This document shows positions 8,142-17,114 of a stretch of 41,590 nucleotides of DNA, in pieces. The notes under the pieces were generated by a model. It searched no databases. It had not been told where the DNA came from and saw only the letters and a list, made by a program, of their open reading frames with translations. Within the stretch, counting starts at the first letter, position 1, and every line of letters starts with the position of its first letter. This DNA comes from Dyella silvatica. GTDB lineage: Bacteria > Pseudomonadota > Gammaproteobacteria > Xanthomonadales > Rhodanobacteraceae. Both the position numbers and the translations under genes were made by a program. Location of the stretch: contig NZ_JAPDPE010000034.1 of NCBI RefSeq assembly GCF_026283955.1, positions 1-41,590 on the forward strand, in the 5' to 3' direction.

Positions 8142-10793
8142 ATGGCGGTAAACCTGCGAGCACTGGTGGCACGACTGAACACCACCTGCCGAGGCGCAAT
8201 GGAAGGGGCCGCCGGCCTGTGCCTGTCGCGCACGCACCACGATGTGGAAATCGAACATGTCTTGTTGAAACTGCTGGAGGTCGATAACAGCGACATCCGC
8301 CGCATCCTGCGTCAGTTCGATATCGCCCCCGAAAAACTAGAGCGCGAACTGGGCCAGATTCTCGATGGTTTCAAGACCGGCAACACCCGCACCCCGGCGT
8401 TGTCCGCGCATATCCCCGAGCTGCTGGAACAGGCATGGACCTATGCCTCGATCGAGTTTGGCGAAACCAGAATACGCAGCGGTCACCTGTTGGTCGCGTT
8501 GCTGGCGGTGCCCGAGCTGCGCCGGCTGGTGGCGGCGAAGTCGCTGGCCGAGGTCAATATCGAAACACTGCGCCAACATTTTCCTGCGCTGGTCGAGGCC
8601 TCGGCCGAAGCGCGCGAAGCGCGCAGCTTCGGCGACAGCGATGGCGGCACTATCGGCACGCCCACCAACCCGGCGGAGAGCGGCAAGCCGAGCGCCACGC
8701 CGAACCTCGACAAATACTGCAGCAACCTCACCCAGCGTGCGCGCGAAGGCAAGCTCGACAGCGTGCTCGGACGCGATGAGGAAATCCGCCAAATGGTCGA
8801 CGTGCTCACCCGCCGCCGCCAGAACAGCCCGATTCTTACCGGCGAACCCGGCGTGGGCAAAACCGCCGTGGTCGAGGGGCTGGCCGCGCGCATCGCAGCG
8901 GGCGACGTGCCGCCGATTCTCAAGCAGGTCGAGCTGCTATCGCTGGATCTCGGCATGTTGCAAGCCGGTGCCAGCGTCAAGGGCGAATTCGAGAATCGCC
9001 TGAAAGGTGTGATCGACGAGGTCAAAGCCAGCAGCAAGCCGATCATCATGTTTATCGACGAGGCGCACACGCTGATCGGCGCCGGCGGCCAGGCCGGCCA
9101 GAACGACGCCGCCAACTTGCTCAAGCCCGCGCTGGCGCGCGGCGAGCTGCGCACGATTGCCGCCACTACGTGGGGCGAGTACAAAAAATACTTCGAGAAA
9201 GACGCCGCGCTGACCCGTCGCTTCCAGGTGGTCAAGGTCGAGGAGCCCGACGAGGCCAAGGCGGTGACCATGTTGCGCGGGGTCGCCAAGGCGATGGCAC
9301 TGCATCACCAGGTCCGCGTGCTGGATGAGGCCGTCACCGAAGCGGTGAAGCTGTCCGCGCGCTACATCGTCGGCCGGCAGCTGCCCGACAAAGCCGTCAG
9401 CGTGCTCGATACCGCCTGCGCGCGAATCGGCATCGGCCTGAATGCCATACCGGCGACGGTCGAAGATGCCCGCAAGCAGCGCGACGCGCTGGCCACTGAA
9501 CGCGAACAACTGATCAAGGAGGCCAGCGGCGGCAGCGACCACGGCAAACGCATCGCCGAGATCGATGCCGAAACCAACGCACTCCAGGCTAGCCTGGAGA
9601 CGCTGGAAGCACGCTGGAAACAGGAGCTGGAACTGGTCGGCCAGATCCACGCCCGACTCGATGCCGTCGAGGCACTGGCCGCCGATGCGCCCGAGCGCAC
9701 CGCCGCGATCGACGAACTCAACCAACTGCGTGCCCAGCTCAAGGCCGTGCAAGGCCCGTCACCGATGGTCAACGCCCTGGTCGATGCCAATACCGCGGCG
9801 CAAATCATCGCCGCCTGGACCGGCATCCCGGTCGGCAAAATGGTCGCGGACGAAATCCAGACCATTCTCAAACTGCGCGAGCAACTGGAAGAACGGGTCA
9901 TCGGCCAAAGCCATGCGCTGGAGGCTATAGCCCAGCGCGTACGCACCTCACGCGCCAACCTGGAAGACCCGAACAAGCCCAAGGGCGTGTTTCTGCTGGT
10001 CGGCACCTCGGGTGTGGGCAAAACCGAAACCGCGATTGCGCTGGCCGACATTCTCTACGGCGGCGAACGCAACATGATCACCATCAATATGAGCGAGTAC
10101 CAAGAGGCGCATACCGTCTCCAGTCTGAAGGGCTCGCCGCCCGGCTATGTGGGCTATGGCGAAGGCGGGGTACTGACCGAAGCCGTGCGCCGCCGCCCCT
10201 ACTCCGTGGTGTTGCTGGACGAAATCGAGAAAGCCCATCCGGATGTGCTGGAGCTGTTCTTCCAGGTCTTCGACAAGGGAGTGATGGAGGACGGCGAAGG
10301 CCGCGAAATCGATTTCAAGAACACCATCATCATCCTCACTTCCAACGCCGGCACCGAGCTGATCATGCAGGCCTGCTCGATTCATGGCGTGGTGCCCACC
10401 ACCGAACAGCTCAACGAACTGCTACGGCCGGAATTGCAGGAGCACTTCAAGCCGGCCTTTATCGGCCGCACCACGGTAATCCCGTTCTATCCGTTACAAG
10501 ACGAGAACATGAAGAAGATCGTGCGGCTGAAGCTGGGCAAGATCGCCCGCCGCATCGCCGCCAACCACGGTGCCCGCTTCGACTACGACGACACCCTGGT
10601 CGAAACCATCGCCGCGCGTTGTACCGAGGTCGATTCCGGCGCCCGCAATATCGACAACATCCTCAGCGGCAGCCTGCTGCCGGAGATCGCCGCTGAGGTT
10701 CTGGAGCGGATGAGCCGGAGCCAAGCCGTGCAGCGCATCCATGCCAGCGTCGGCGAAGACGGCCGCTTCGCCTATACCTTGTCCGAAGCCTGA
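8142..10793 (+). CDS. clpV: T6SS sheath-recycling ATPase ClpV (TssH)
   Basis: A strong AAGGAGAT ribosome site precedes the start. The 883-residue protein has a Clp N-domain (1-150), a first AAA+ domain with Walker A GEPGVGKT (about 234) and Walker B MFIDEAHTL (about 302), a coiled-coil middle domain (about 415-540), and a second AAA+ domain with GTSGVGKTET (about 620) and LLDEIEKAHPDV (about 689). This is the ClpB/ClpV layout. The T6SS setting and the diverged N-domain, with LNTTCRGAMEGAAGLCLSR at its start, point to ClpV rather than the ClpB chaperone. ClpV unfolds contracted TssB/TssC sheath so that the subunits can be reused. Its presence implies a contractile system with tssB and tssC elsewhere. 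Both ATPase sites look intact. Confidence 0.96.
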   Translation: MAVNLRALVARLNTTCRGAMEGAAGLCLSRTHHDVEIEHVLLKLLEVDNSDIRRILRQFDIAPEKLERELGQILDGFKTGNTRTPALSAHIPELLEQAWTYASIEFGETRIRSGHLLVALLAVPELRRLVAAKSLAEVNIETLRQHFPALVEASAEAREARSFGDSDGGTIGTPTNPAESGKPSATPNLDKYCSNLTQRAREGKLDSVLGRDEEIRQMVDVLTRRRQNSPILTGEPGVGKTAVVEGLAARIAAGDVPPILKQVELLSLDLGMLQAGASVKGEFENRLKGVIDEVKASSKPIIMFIDEAHTLIGAGGQAGQNDAANLLKPALARGELRTIAATTWGEYKKYFEKDAALTRRFQVVKVEEPDEAKAVTMLRGVAKAMALHHQVRVLDEAVTEAVKLSARYIVGRQLPDKAVSVLDTACARIGIGLNAIPATVEDARKQRDALATEREQLIKEASGGSDHGKRIAEIDAETNALQASLETLEARWKQELELVGQIHARLDAVEALAADAPERTAAIDELNQLRAQLKAVQGPSPMVNALVDANTAAQIIAAWTGIPVGKMVADEIQTILKLREQLEERVIGQSHALEAIAQRVRTSRANLEDPNKPKGVFLLVGTSGVGKTETAIALADILYGGERNMITINMSEYQEAHTVSSLKGSPPGYVGYGEGGVLTEAVRRRPYSVVLLDEIEKAHPDVLELFFQVFDKGVMEDGEGREIDFKNTIIILTSNAGTELIMQACSIHGVVPTTEQLNELLRPELQEHFKPAFIGRTTVIPFYPLQDENMKKIVRLKLGKIARRIAANHGARFDYDDTLVETIAARCTEVDSGARNIDNILSGSLLPEIAAEVLERMSRSQAVQRIHASVGEDGRFAYTLSEA

Positions 10794-10996
10794 GCGAACG
10801 ATGCCGCAACCAACGGTCGGTACGCCCGCGCGCCGATCGTTCAACGACGCCACGTGGATCGGCGCTGGTCGAAGCGAACTGGCCATTCGACCGACCAGCC
10901 CGGCGGATATAGCCACACGGCCTAGACCTTCCCGCAAATAGGCATCGCGATAACGAGTCCGCAGGATAGGCACCTTGCCATCAAGCGCGTGCCGCC

Positions 10997-13297
10997 ATGC
11001 CGTTCACCACTCGCGAACGTACCTTCACCCTGGGCACGCCGCTGGGCGAAGACGAACTGCTGATCCAGACTTTCGAAGGCAGCGAGCATCTTTCGCAGCC
11101 GTTTCATTTCAAGCTGACCTTGTTGTCCGAGCGCGACGACATCACCCCGGACAAATTGATCGGCAAGCGGGTAACCCTGGGCATCGAAACCGCCGATGCC
11201 GAACGCCATTGGACCGGCCTGGTATCCAGCTTCACCCGGCTGGGCACGCGCAAAGCGGCCGGCACCAGCGATGAAACGCTGACCACCTATCACTGCGAGA
11301 TCGTGCCCTGGATTCGGCTGATGATGCTGAACGAAGATTGCCGCATCTTCCAGAACCAGAGCATTCCCGAAATCGTCGAGGCGATCTTCGCCGACTTTCA
11401 GTTCAGCGACTACGAGTTCCAGCTCACCGGAACCTACGAACCGCTGGTGTATTGCACCCAGTATCGCGAGACCAATTTCAATTTCATCGCACGCCTGCTC
11501 GAACGCGCCGGCATTTATTACTACTTCCGCCACGAAGCCAAGACCGAGACCTTGGTCCTGGTCGACAACAAGGACGGCAACCCGCCGCTGGATCCGCCTC
11601 AGATTCGCTTCGGGCTACATGGCAACTATCAGGATGGCGACACCATTTCGGGCATCAGCCGCAGCGAGCTGATTCGCAGCGGGCGCATCGTCACCCACGA
11701 TTACAACTTCGAAAAGCCGGCCACCGACCTGACCGCCAGCGCGGATTCGATGGTGAAGATCGGCGACAACAGCAATTACGAACGTTTTATTTCGCCAGCC
11801 GGCTACACCGAGCGCAACCAAGGCGAGAAACTCGCGCGCTTGCTGGTCGAGGTCGAAGAATCCGAGCACGAAACCTTGCGCGGCGAAAGCGATGCCCGCC
11901 TGCTTACCGCCGGTTACGTCTTCGATCTCGAGGATCACCCTGACGACGATCTCAACCAGCGCTTTCTCATCGTCAGCGTCGAGCATCATGGCAACAACAA
12001 CCTCGATGGCGACGGCAGTAGCAGCTATCACAATAATTTCTCGGTGATCCCCCACGACGTGCCTTACCGCTCGCCGCTGACCACCGCCAGGGCGCGCATG
12101 CCCGGCCCGCAGACCGCGGTGGTGACCGGCCCCCCGGGCGAAGAGATCTACACCGACAAGCATGGCCGGGTGAAGGTGCATTTTTTCTGGGATCGCCGCG
12201 ATCATCACGACGACAAGAGCAGTTGCTGGCTACGCGTGGCGCAAACCTGGGCCGGACGCGGCTGGGGCAGTTTTTATCTGCCGCGTGTAGGCATGGAAGT
12301 GATTGTGGATTTCCTCGAAGGCGACCCCGACCGCCCCATCGTGATCGGCTGCGTCTACAACGGCGACAACACGCCGCCCTACGAGCTGCCCGGCGAAATG
12401 ACCAAGTCGACCATCAAGACCTGGTCCAGCAAGGGCGGCGATGGATTCAACGAGCTGCGTTTCGAAGACAAGAAAGGCAGCGAGCAGGTTTTCATCCATG
12501 CGCAAAAGGATCTCGACCTGCGCGTACAGAACGACAGCCGCGAGTGGGTAGAGCAAGATCGCCACCTGGTGGTCAAGCGCGACCGCCTGGAAGAAGTTCA
12601 CCGCAGCCATCATCTCTATATCAAGAAAGATCATGCCGTAGAAATTGCCGGCGACGACAACCTCAAGATCAGCGGCAAGCAGGCGATCAAGATCAGCGGC
12701 TCGCAGTCGGTCAAGGTCGACGGCGCGGTCGGCGAATCGTTTCAAAGCCACAGCGAGCAGGTTGCCAGCAATTACTACCTCAATGCCGGCGCCAACGTGG
12801 TGATCGAAGCCGGCGCGATGATTACGCTCAAGGTCGGTGGCAACTACATCACCATCTCGCCGGCCGGGGTGACCATCGTCGGCACCATCGTGATGATTAA
12901 CAGCGGTGGGCCACAAGCTTCCGGCTCGGCCGCTTCACTGGTGCCGCCACTGGCCGTGCTTGCCGCCGCGGTGGCCGACAAGGCCATCCCCGGGCAAAAG
13001 ATGGATGTCTCGCCGCTGGGCAAGACACGGCCGGCCAAGCCGCCGGGGCATGCCGCCGTGCATGATCCCGATGCCGACGAAAACAAAAAGAAAACCCACT
13101 ACATCGAAGTGGAACTGGTCGACGACAACGGTAAGCCCGTCGCCGGCGAAAGCGTGCGCGTCACGCTACCCGACGGCAGCACCGTGGCCGAAGGCACCAC
13201 CGACGAAAAAGGCCGCTACAAAGTCACCCATATCGATCCCGGCCAATGCAAGGTGAGCTTTCCCAACCTCGATCAAGACGCCTGGAAACCCGCCTGA
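10997..13297 (+). CDS. vgrG: T6SS spike protein VgrG (TssI) with C-terminal TTR-like domain
   Basis: The 766-residue protein has the gp27-like base (RTFTLGTPLGEDELLIQTFEG at its N-terminus, through CTQYRETNFNFIARLLERAG near 155-175), the gp5-like OB fold (EIYTDKHGRVKVHFFWDR near 390), and a DUF2345/beta-helix needle (about 470-640, with repeated KISG-type strands). From about residue 700 a small beta-sandwich of the transthyretin or carboxypeptidase-regulatory type follows (HYIEVELVDDNGKPVAGESV, then TTDEKGRYKV). In other VgrGs a C-terminal TTR domain binds effectors. The protein trimerises, sits on the Hcp tube and is fired into the target cell. A 203-bp gap separates it from clpV and 19 bp from the next gene, so it may head a cargo operon. 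Confidence 0.95.
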   Translation: MPFTTRERTFTLGTPLGEDELLIQTFEGSEHLSQPFHFKLTLLSERDDITPDKLIGKRVTLGIETADAERHWTGLVSSFTRLGTRKAAGTSDETLTTYHCEIVPWIRLMMLNEDCRIFQNQSIPEIVEAIFADFQFSDYEFQLTGTYEPLVYCTQYRETNFNFIARLLERAGIYYYFRHEAKTETLVLVDNKDGNPPLDPPQIRFGLHGNYQDGDTISGISRSELIRSGRIVTHDYNFEKPATDLTASADSMVKIGDNSNYERFISPAGYTERNQGEKLARLLVEVEESEHETLRGESDARLLTAGYVFDLEDHPDDDLNQRFLIVSVEHHGNNNLDGDGSSSYHNNFSVIPHDVPYRSPLTTARARMPGPQTAVVTGPPGEEIYTDKHGRVKVHFFWDRRDHHDDKSSCWLRVAQTWAGRGWGSFYLPRVGMEVIVDFLEGDPDRPIVIGCVYNGDNTPPYELPGEMTKSTIKTWSSKGGDGFNELRFEDKKGSEQVFIHAQKDLDLRVQNDSREWVEQDRHLVVKRDRLEEVHRSHHLYIKKDHAVEIAGDDNLKISGKQAIKISGSQSVKVDGAVGESFQSHSEQVASNYYLNAGANVVIEAGAMITLKVGGNYITISPAGVTIVGTIVMINSGGPQASGSAASLVPPLAVLAAAVADKAIPGQKMDVSPLGKTRPAKPPGHAAVHDPDADENKKKTHYIEVELVDDNGKPVAGESVRVTLPDGSTVAEGTTDEKGRYKVTHIDPGQCKVSFPNLDQDAWKPA

Positions 13298-13316
13298 TGC
13301 CTGCACCGGTACGTTC

Positions 13317-14588
13317 ATGATCGATCCAGACAGTGCCGCAACACAGCCGCCATCGGGCGACCTGCAAGGCAGCAGTGGCGGGGTGGCGGCACGCCACACC
13401 GAAGCAGCGCCCCTGCTACCGCTGGTGGCGCCGACCACCGACGACGCCTTTAACCTGATCAAGGCACCGCTCAAGCCGATCGCCTGCTGGCGTGTGGATG
13501 ACGTGCGCTTCGAGTTCGGCTCGTCATTCGTCAAGCCCGGCGCCGCAGCCGAGCTGCAGCTATTGGCGCAGCTGATGAAGGCGCACCCAGGCAGCCCCAT
13601 CACTGTCTTCGGCCACGCGGACCCGACCGGCCGCGACGATGACAACAAAACGCTGAGCGGGCGCCGCGCCTGCGCTATTTATGCCGCGCTGAGCCGCAAA
13701 ACCGAGCTCTGGGAAAAACTCTACCGCGAGCCGCAAGGCGACGACCGCTGGGGTGACAACGCGCTTAGCAGCATGTTGATCGCGCTGGCGCCGGCGCCGG
13801 CAAACGAACCCGCCGCCGATGACGCGGCCGCAGTGCCGCCATCGACGACGCCGCCGCAGCCCAGCGAAGCAACCCTCGACGACTACCGTAGCGACGCAGC
13901 CAAACGCACCCAGTTGTACCAGGACTATATGGATCAGTTGTGCGGCAGCAGCTTCGTGCTCAGCGATAGCGATTTCCTGGCCGGCGGACAAGATGCCGGG
14001 GGCAAGGGCGATTACCAGGGCTGCGGCGAGTTCAATCCGTTGCTGGTGCTGTCAACGCAGGACGACGATGCCTCGGACGCGGACAAGCGCCGTCTTCGCG
14101 ATGCCAGTAACGCACCCAATCGCCGCGTGCTGATCTTGCTGTTTCAAGCCGGCGCCCAGGTCGACCCGGCCAAGTGGCCCTGCCCGCGCGCCGCCGACGG
14201 GGTTGCCGGTTGCACTAAGCGCTTCTGGTCCGATGGCGAACGGCGACGGTCCGGCCGATGGCCGGATCGCTCGCGCAAATACGATCAGGACAAAGACACT
14301 TTCGCCTGCCGCTTCTATGATCGTCTGGTCGATGGTTCCGCCTGCGAACAGGCGCCGATGCCGGTGTTGTTTCGGTTTCGCAATGAAGTCAGTGGCGAGC
14401 CGGTATGTCAGGCACAGGTGCAAGTGCTGGCGCCAGACGGCAGCAGCCAGATGTATATCACCGACGAACGCGGCGAGATCATGATCGTCGGCCATCCCGG
14501 CACGGTATACCGCGTGACGCAAATCGTCTCACCGGCGATAAGCACGGTGGCGTCCGTAGAAAACAGTGAACTGAGCGACCATGCCTAA
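13317..14588 (+). CDS. VgrG-linked protein with OmpA-like and TTR-like domains, no signal peptide
   Basis: The 423-residue protein starts 19 bp after vgrG and has no signal peptide or lipobox. Residues about 60-130 form an OmpA-type peptidoglycan-binding domain (FEFGSSFVKPGAAAEL, then VFGHADPTGRDDDN and LSGRRACAIYAAL). The middle is an unassigned region rich in Asp, with several cysteines, including a long helix-like stretch YRSDAAKRTQLYQDYMDQ. The last 70 residues (PMPVLFRFRNEVSGEPVCQA, then ITDERGEIMI) look like another TTR-like beta-sandwich. Without an export signal, an OmpA domain can meet peptidoglycan only if the protein is delivered, for example by the T6SS into a target periplasm. 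That makes it a candidate cargo or spike accessory. No catalytic motif was recognised. Confidence 0.72.
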   Translation: MIDPDSAATQPPSGDLQGSSGGVAARHTEAAPLLPLVAPTTDDAFNLIKAPLKPIACWRVDDVRFEFGSSFVKPGAAAELQLLAQLMKAHPGSPITVFGHADPTGRDDDNKTLSGRRACAIYAALSRKTELWEKLYREPQGDDRWGDNALSSMLIALAPAPANEPAADDAAAVPPSTTPPQPSEATLDDYRSDAAKRTQLYQDYMDQLCGSSFVLSDSDFLAGGQDAGGKGDYQGCGEFNPLLVLSTQDDDASDADKRRLRDASNAPNRRVLILLFQAGAQVDPAKWPCPRAADGVAGCTKRFWSDGERRRSGRWPDRSRKYDQDKDTFACRFYDRLVDGSACEQAPMPVLFRFRNEVSGEPVCQAQVQVLAPDGSSQMYITDERGEIMIVGHPGTVYRVTQIVSPAISTVASVENSELSDHA

Positions 14589-16155
14589 TCTGGACGATGT
14601 GCTCAACAGCGGCACTTTGTTGCGCGCGGCCCATGGCCATACCGGCACCGGCGTCGGTGTCAGTTCGCCGCTGCCGGAGCCTGACCCGAGTGCGCAGCAA
14701 GACAACGCATTGAAATCGATCTGGCATTACCAGCTCGACTTCATGTCCAACTCGGCGCAGCTAGCCCATATCAGCAACCTGTCGTGCCGTGTGCGCGGCA
14801 TGAATTTTATGAATATGCCGGTATGCGAATCCATCGATTGGGGCCCGGTCTCGGTAAGCGCGCGCGGCAACACCATCGAGGTGCCGCTGACCGCGCCGTT
14901 TCTGGTCTTGAGCGAGTACCTGCAAAGCGGCCACGTACCCGACAGCAGCGCCGGCTTCTGGCAACTCGAAATGAACACCGACCTGAGTTTTCAAAACGTG
15001 TTCTGCTACGACCTCGGTCCAGCCGAAGCCAGCTCGCCGCCGGCGCCGGTGGCGGACAACATCTACAACAGCCCCGGCTTTATGCCTGACCCGGCCAAAC
15101 CCAGCATGCCGGTCGACGCTGTATGCGGCACGGTATGCACGATCAACTTGCCCAATCTGTATATCGTGGTCGTGGTCAGCCTGGTCTGCGGCAAGGAGCG
15201 CAACAACTTCGAACCTGGCGGCGTGCTCGGTGCCGGGCGCATTTATCCGTTGATCCAGGTGATGGCGAATCAGCCGCTCGACAACATCGTCGCCGAGATC
15301 AAGCTCAAGCGACCCAAGAGTATTCCGCCCGGACACAGCAAGATGGGCAAAGAAGACATGCTGCCGCCGATTGGCCCGGAATTCTTTGCCGATATCAACA
15401 ACAGCGCCATGCCGCCCACGACCTGGGACACCACCTTCAGCCACTACACGGTCGAGCCGGCGCTCGGTGACTACGTCATGGTCGACCCGGCCAAGGCAGC
15501 CAGGACGATTAGCGGCGCCGTCGCCAAGGGCAAGGTCAACGCGCTCACTCCGTGGGGCCCCGATACGCAAAGCAGCCAGCCGTTCGATATCGAAAAATTA
15601 GCCGGCCAGGGCGAATTCGACAGCCTGCATCTGGCCCCCAGAATGCTGGCACCTGCCAAGGTTTTAAGCGCGTATCCAAACGACCCGACGCTGAAAGAAA
15701 TCGCCATGGCGCCGTTTTGCGTACACGACTGCATGCATACGCATGTGCGCTGGGGCAATAGTTTCGTCACGCCCAAACACGTAAAGGGCTGGGATGGCTT
15801 TACGCCTTATCAGAAAGCCGGCGCGCCCTTGGTGCCGCCAAACCAGAAAATTACCTTTACGTTGTTGAGCCACTCGGAGTTTCGCTATGCCGCGCAAATC
15901 GCTTCGAACATCACCGCGGGCATGTGGCAAATCGTCAATCATCACGGCTCGGCTTATGCATTGGCCGTGTATCCGGCCGGCGAGGCGATCAAGTTTGGCC
16001 TGCCGGTGCTGATTCTTAAAATCTATGGGGAGACCATGTTCAATGATGAGGACGATACCTGGGCGATGTTTTATTGGCATCTGCGCTATTCGCGTGGAGC
16101 AAACCACACCCTGGAGCGTGTCCAGGTGATGGATCTGGCCAAAGCCCGCGGCTAG
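14581..16155 (+). CDS. Unknown VgrG-linked protein with a His/Cys-rich motif
   Basis: The start overlaps the previous stop by 8 bp, which suggests coupled translation. The 524-residue product has no signal peptide and no family I recognise. Visible features are an N-terminal region with paired cysteines (NLSCRVRGMNF, MPVCESIDWG), a strand-rich part near 190-210 (CGTVCTINLPNLYIVVVVSLVCG), a cluster FCVHDCMHTHVRWGNSF near 378-394 that could bind a metal, and a strand-rich C-terminal part with VNHHGSAYALAVYP and TWAMFYWHLRYSRG. The His/Cys cluster plus VNHHG could make a metalloenzyme active site, which is speculation. Its place between the OmpA/TTR-like and LysM proteins suggests a T6SS cargo or adaptor role. 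Confidence 0.7.
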   Translation: MPNLDDVLNSGTLLRAAHGHTGTGVGVSSPLPEPDPSAQQDNALKSIWHYQLDFMSNSAQLAHISNLSCRVRGMNFMNMPVCESIDWGPVSVSARGNTIEVPLTAPFLVLSEYLQSGHVPDSSAGFWQLEMNTDLSFQNVFCYDLGPAEASSPPAPVADNIYNSPGFMPDPAKPSMPVDAVCGTVCTINLPNLYIVVVVSLVCGKERNNFEPGGVLGAGRIYPLIQVMANQPLDNIVAEIKLKRPKSIPPGHSKMGKEDMLPPIGPEFFADINNSAMPPTTWDTTFSHYTVEPALGDYVMVDPAKAARTISGAVAKGKVNALTPWGPDTQSSQPFDIEKLAGQGEFDSLHLAPRMLAPAKVLSAYPNDPTLKEIAMAPFCVHDCMHTHVRWGNSFVTPKHVKGWDGFTPYQKAGAPLVPPNQKITFTLLSHSEFRYAAQIASNITAGMWQIVNHHGSAYALAVYPAGEAIKFGLPVLILKIYGETMFNDEDDTWAMFYWHLRYSRGANHTLERVQVMDLAKARG

Positions 16156-16170
16156 TCGATAACAGCGCAC

Positions 16171-16827
16171 ATGGAATACATCATTCGACAAGGCGATTAC
16201 CTCTCCAAGGTGGCCCGGCAATTCGGCTACGCGGATTGGAAAATTCTCTGGAATCACCCGAGCAACGCCAAGCTCAAGAGCCAGCGCAAGAATCCCAATG
16301 TGCTGTACCCGGGCGATGTGCTGTTTATCCCCGAAAAGGGCGATAAAGACCTCACCCGCCCCACCGATAACACCCATCGCTTCACAGTCAAGGGCACGCC
16401 ACTCAAGTTAATCGTGGTATTGGATCATCCATATGCCAAGCCGCTGGCGCATACGCGCTGCGACCTCTCGCTGGAGGGCGGCAGCAGCACGGTCACCACC
16501 GATGGCCACGGCAAGTTTGCGCAAGATATCGCCCCGACCACCGAAGAAGTACGCATCATCGTGCGCAAAAGCGGCAGCCCGATCGACGGCTTGCTCATCC
16601 CTTTGCGCGTGGGTTACCTCGACCCGGTCGACGAGTTGTCCGGCCAGCGCGAGCGCCTGAACAATCTGGGCTACGCCGCGGGCGCCCCGGCCGAGGCCGA
16701 TGCGACGGCGCGCGATAAGTTATTTCGCTCGGCGGTGGAAGAGTTTCAATGTGACCTGCAGCTTCAGGTCGATGGCATTTGCGGCCCGCTTACCCAGGCC
16801 AAGCTCAAATCCACCCACGGATGCTAG
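16171..16827 (+). CDS. LysM / TTR-like / peptidoglycan-binding protein (copy 1)
   Basis: The 218-residue protein has no signal peptide. Residues 1-50 form a LysM-like domain (YIIRQGDYLSKVARQFGY, then NPNVLYPGDVLFIPEKG). Residues about 70-140 look like a small beta-sandwich with VTTDGHGKFAQDI. The C-terminus is a PG_binding_1 fold (GQRERLNNLGY, FRSAVEEFQ, DGICGPLTQAKL). Such three-part proteins are common beside vgrG genes and are thought to help spike or cargo handling or to bind the wall; no enzyme domain is present. It lies 15 bp after the unknown protein gene and is clearly paralogous to the gene at 17115, with the same domain order and length. Confidence 0.85.
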   Translation: MEYIIRQGDYLSKVARQFGYADWKILWNHPSNAKLKSQRKNPNVLYPGDVLFIPEKGDKDLTRPTDNTHRFTVKGTPLKLIVVLDHPYAKPLAHTRCDLSLEGGSSTVTTDGHGKFAQDIAPTTEEVRIIVRKSGSPIDGLLIPLRVGYLDPVDELSGQRERLNNLGYAAGAPAEADATARDKLFRSAVEEFQCDLQLQVDGICGPLTQAKLKSTHGC

Positions 16828-16959
16828 GGCCTGTTCACGCTATTCGCGTAGCCCGCGCCGGGATCTGTTTGCGCGCAGGGCAAGGAAGAGTGAGGGAGTG
16901 TACGTCCGTACACGACCGAGCGATGACGCCGCCCTGCAGGCAAACAGACCCGGCCCTAG
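16824..16959. repeat. 136-bp nested palindromic element (MITE/REP-like)
   Basis: Three nested inverted repeats share a centre. The outer ends are CTAGGGCC (16824-16831) and GGCCCTAG (16952-16959). The middle arms of 20 bp (16862-16881 and 16931-16950) match at 17 positions, built on GTTTGC...CAGGGC and its complement. A perfect core GTGTACG-TC-CGTACAC lies at 16898-16913. The left end covers the stop codon of the upstream LysM gene. No ORF fits it. The shape fits a nonautonomous transposable or REP-type element; only one copy is in this window. Confidence 0.75.
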
Positions 16960-17114
16960 GCACCGCCATTAGGCCTTTCGCCTTACCACCAACGGGCGCC
17001 GCGTAGTCCGAACTGTCTATCGATTGCCGCGCCGAGTCCTGCCACATTAAGCCCGCTTTCCAGCATCGACCACGCCAAACCTGCGCCTCGCCGTCGCGCA
17101 TGATCGGACCCGCC

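Noticed and set aside
10794-10996. Weak inverted repeat GAACGAT/ATCGTTC after clpV as a terminator
   Set aside because: The arms are 7 bp and about 30 bases apart with no T tract, too weak to call.
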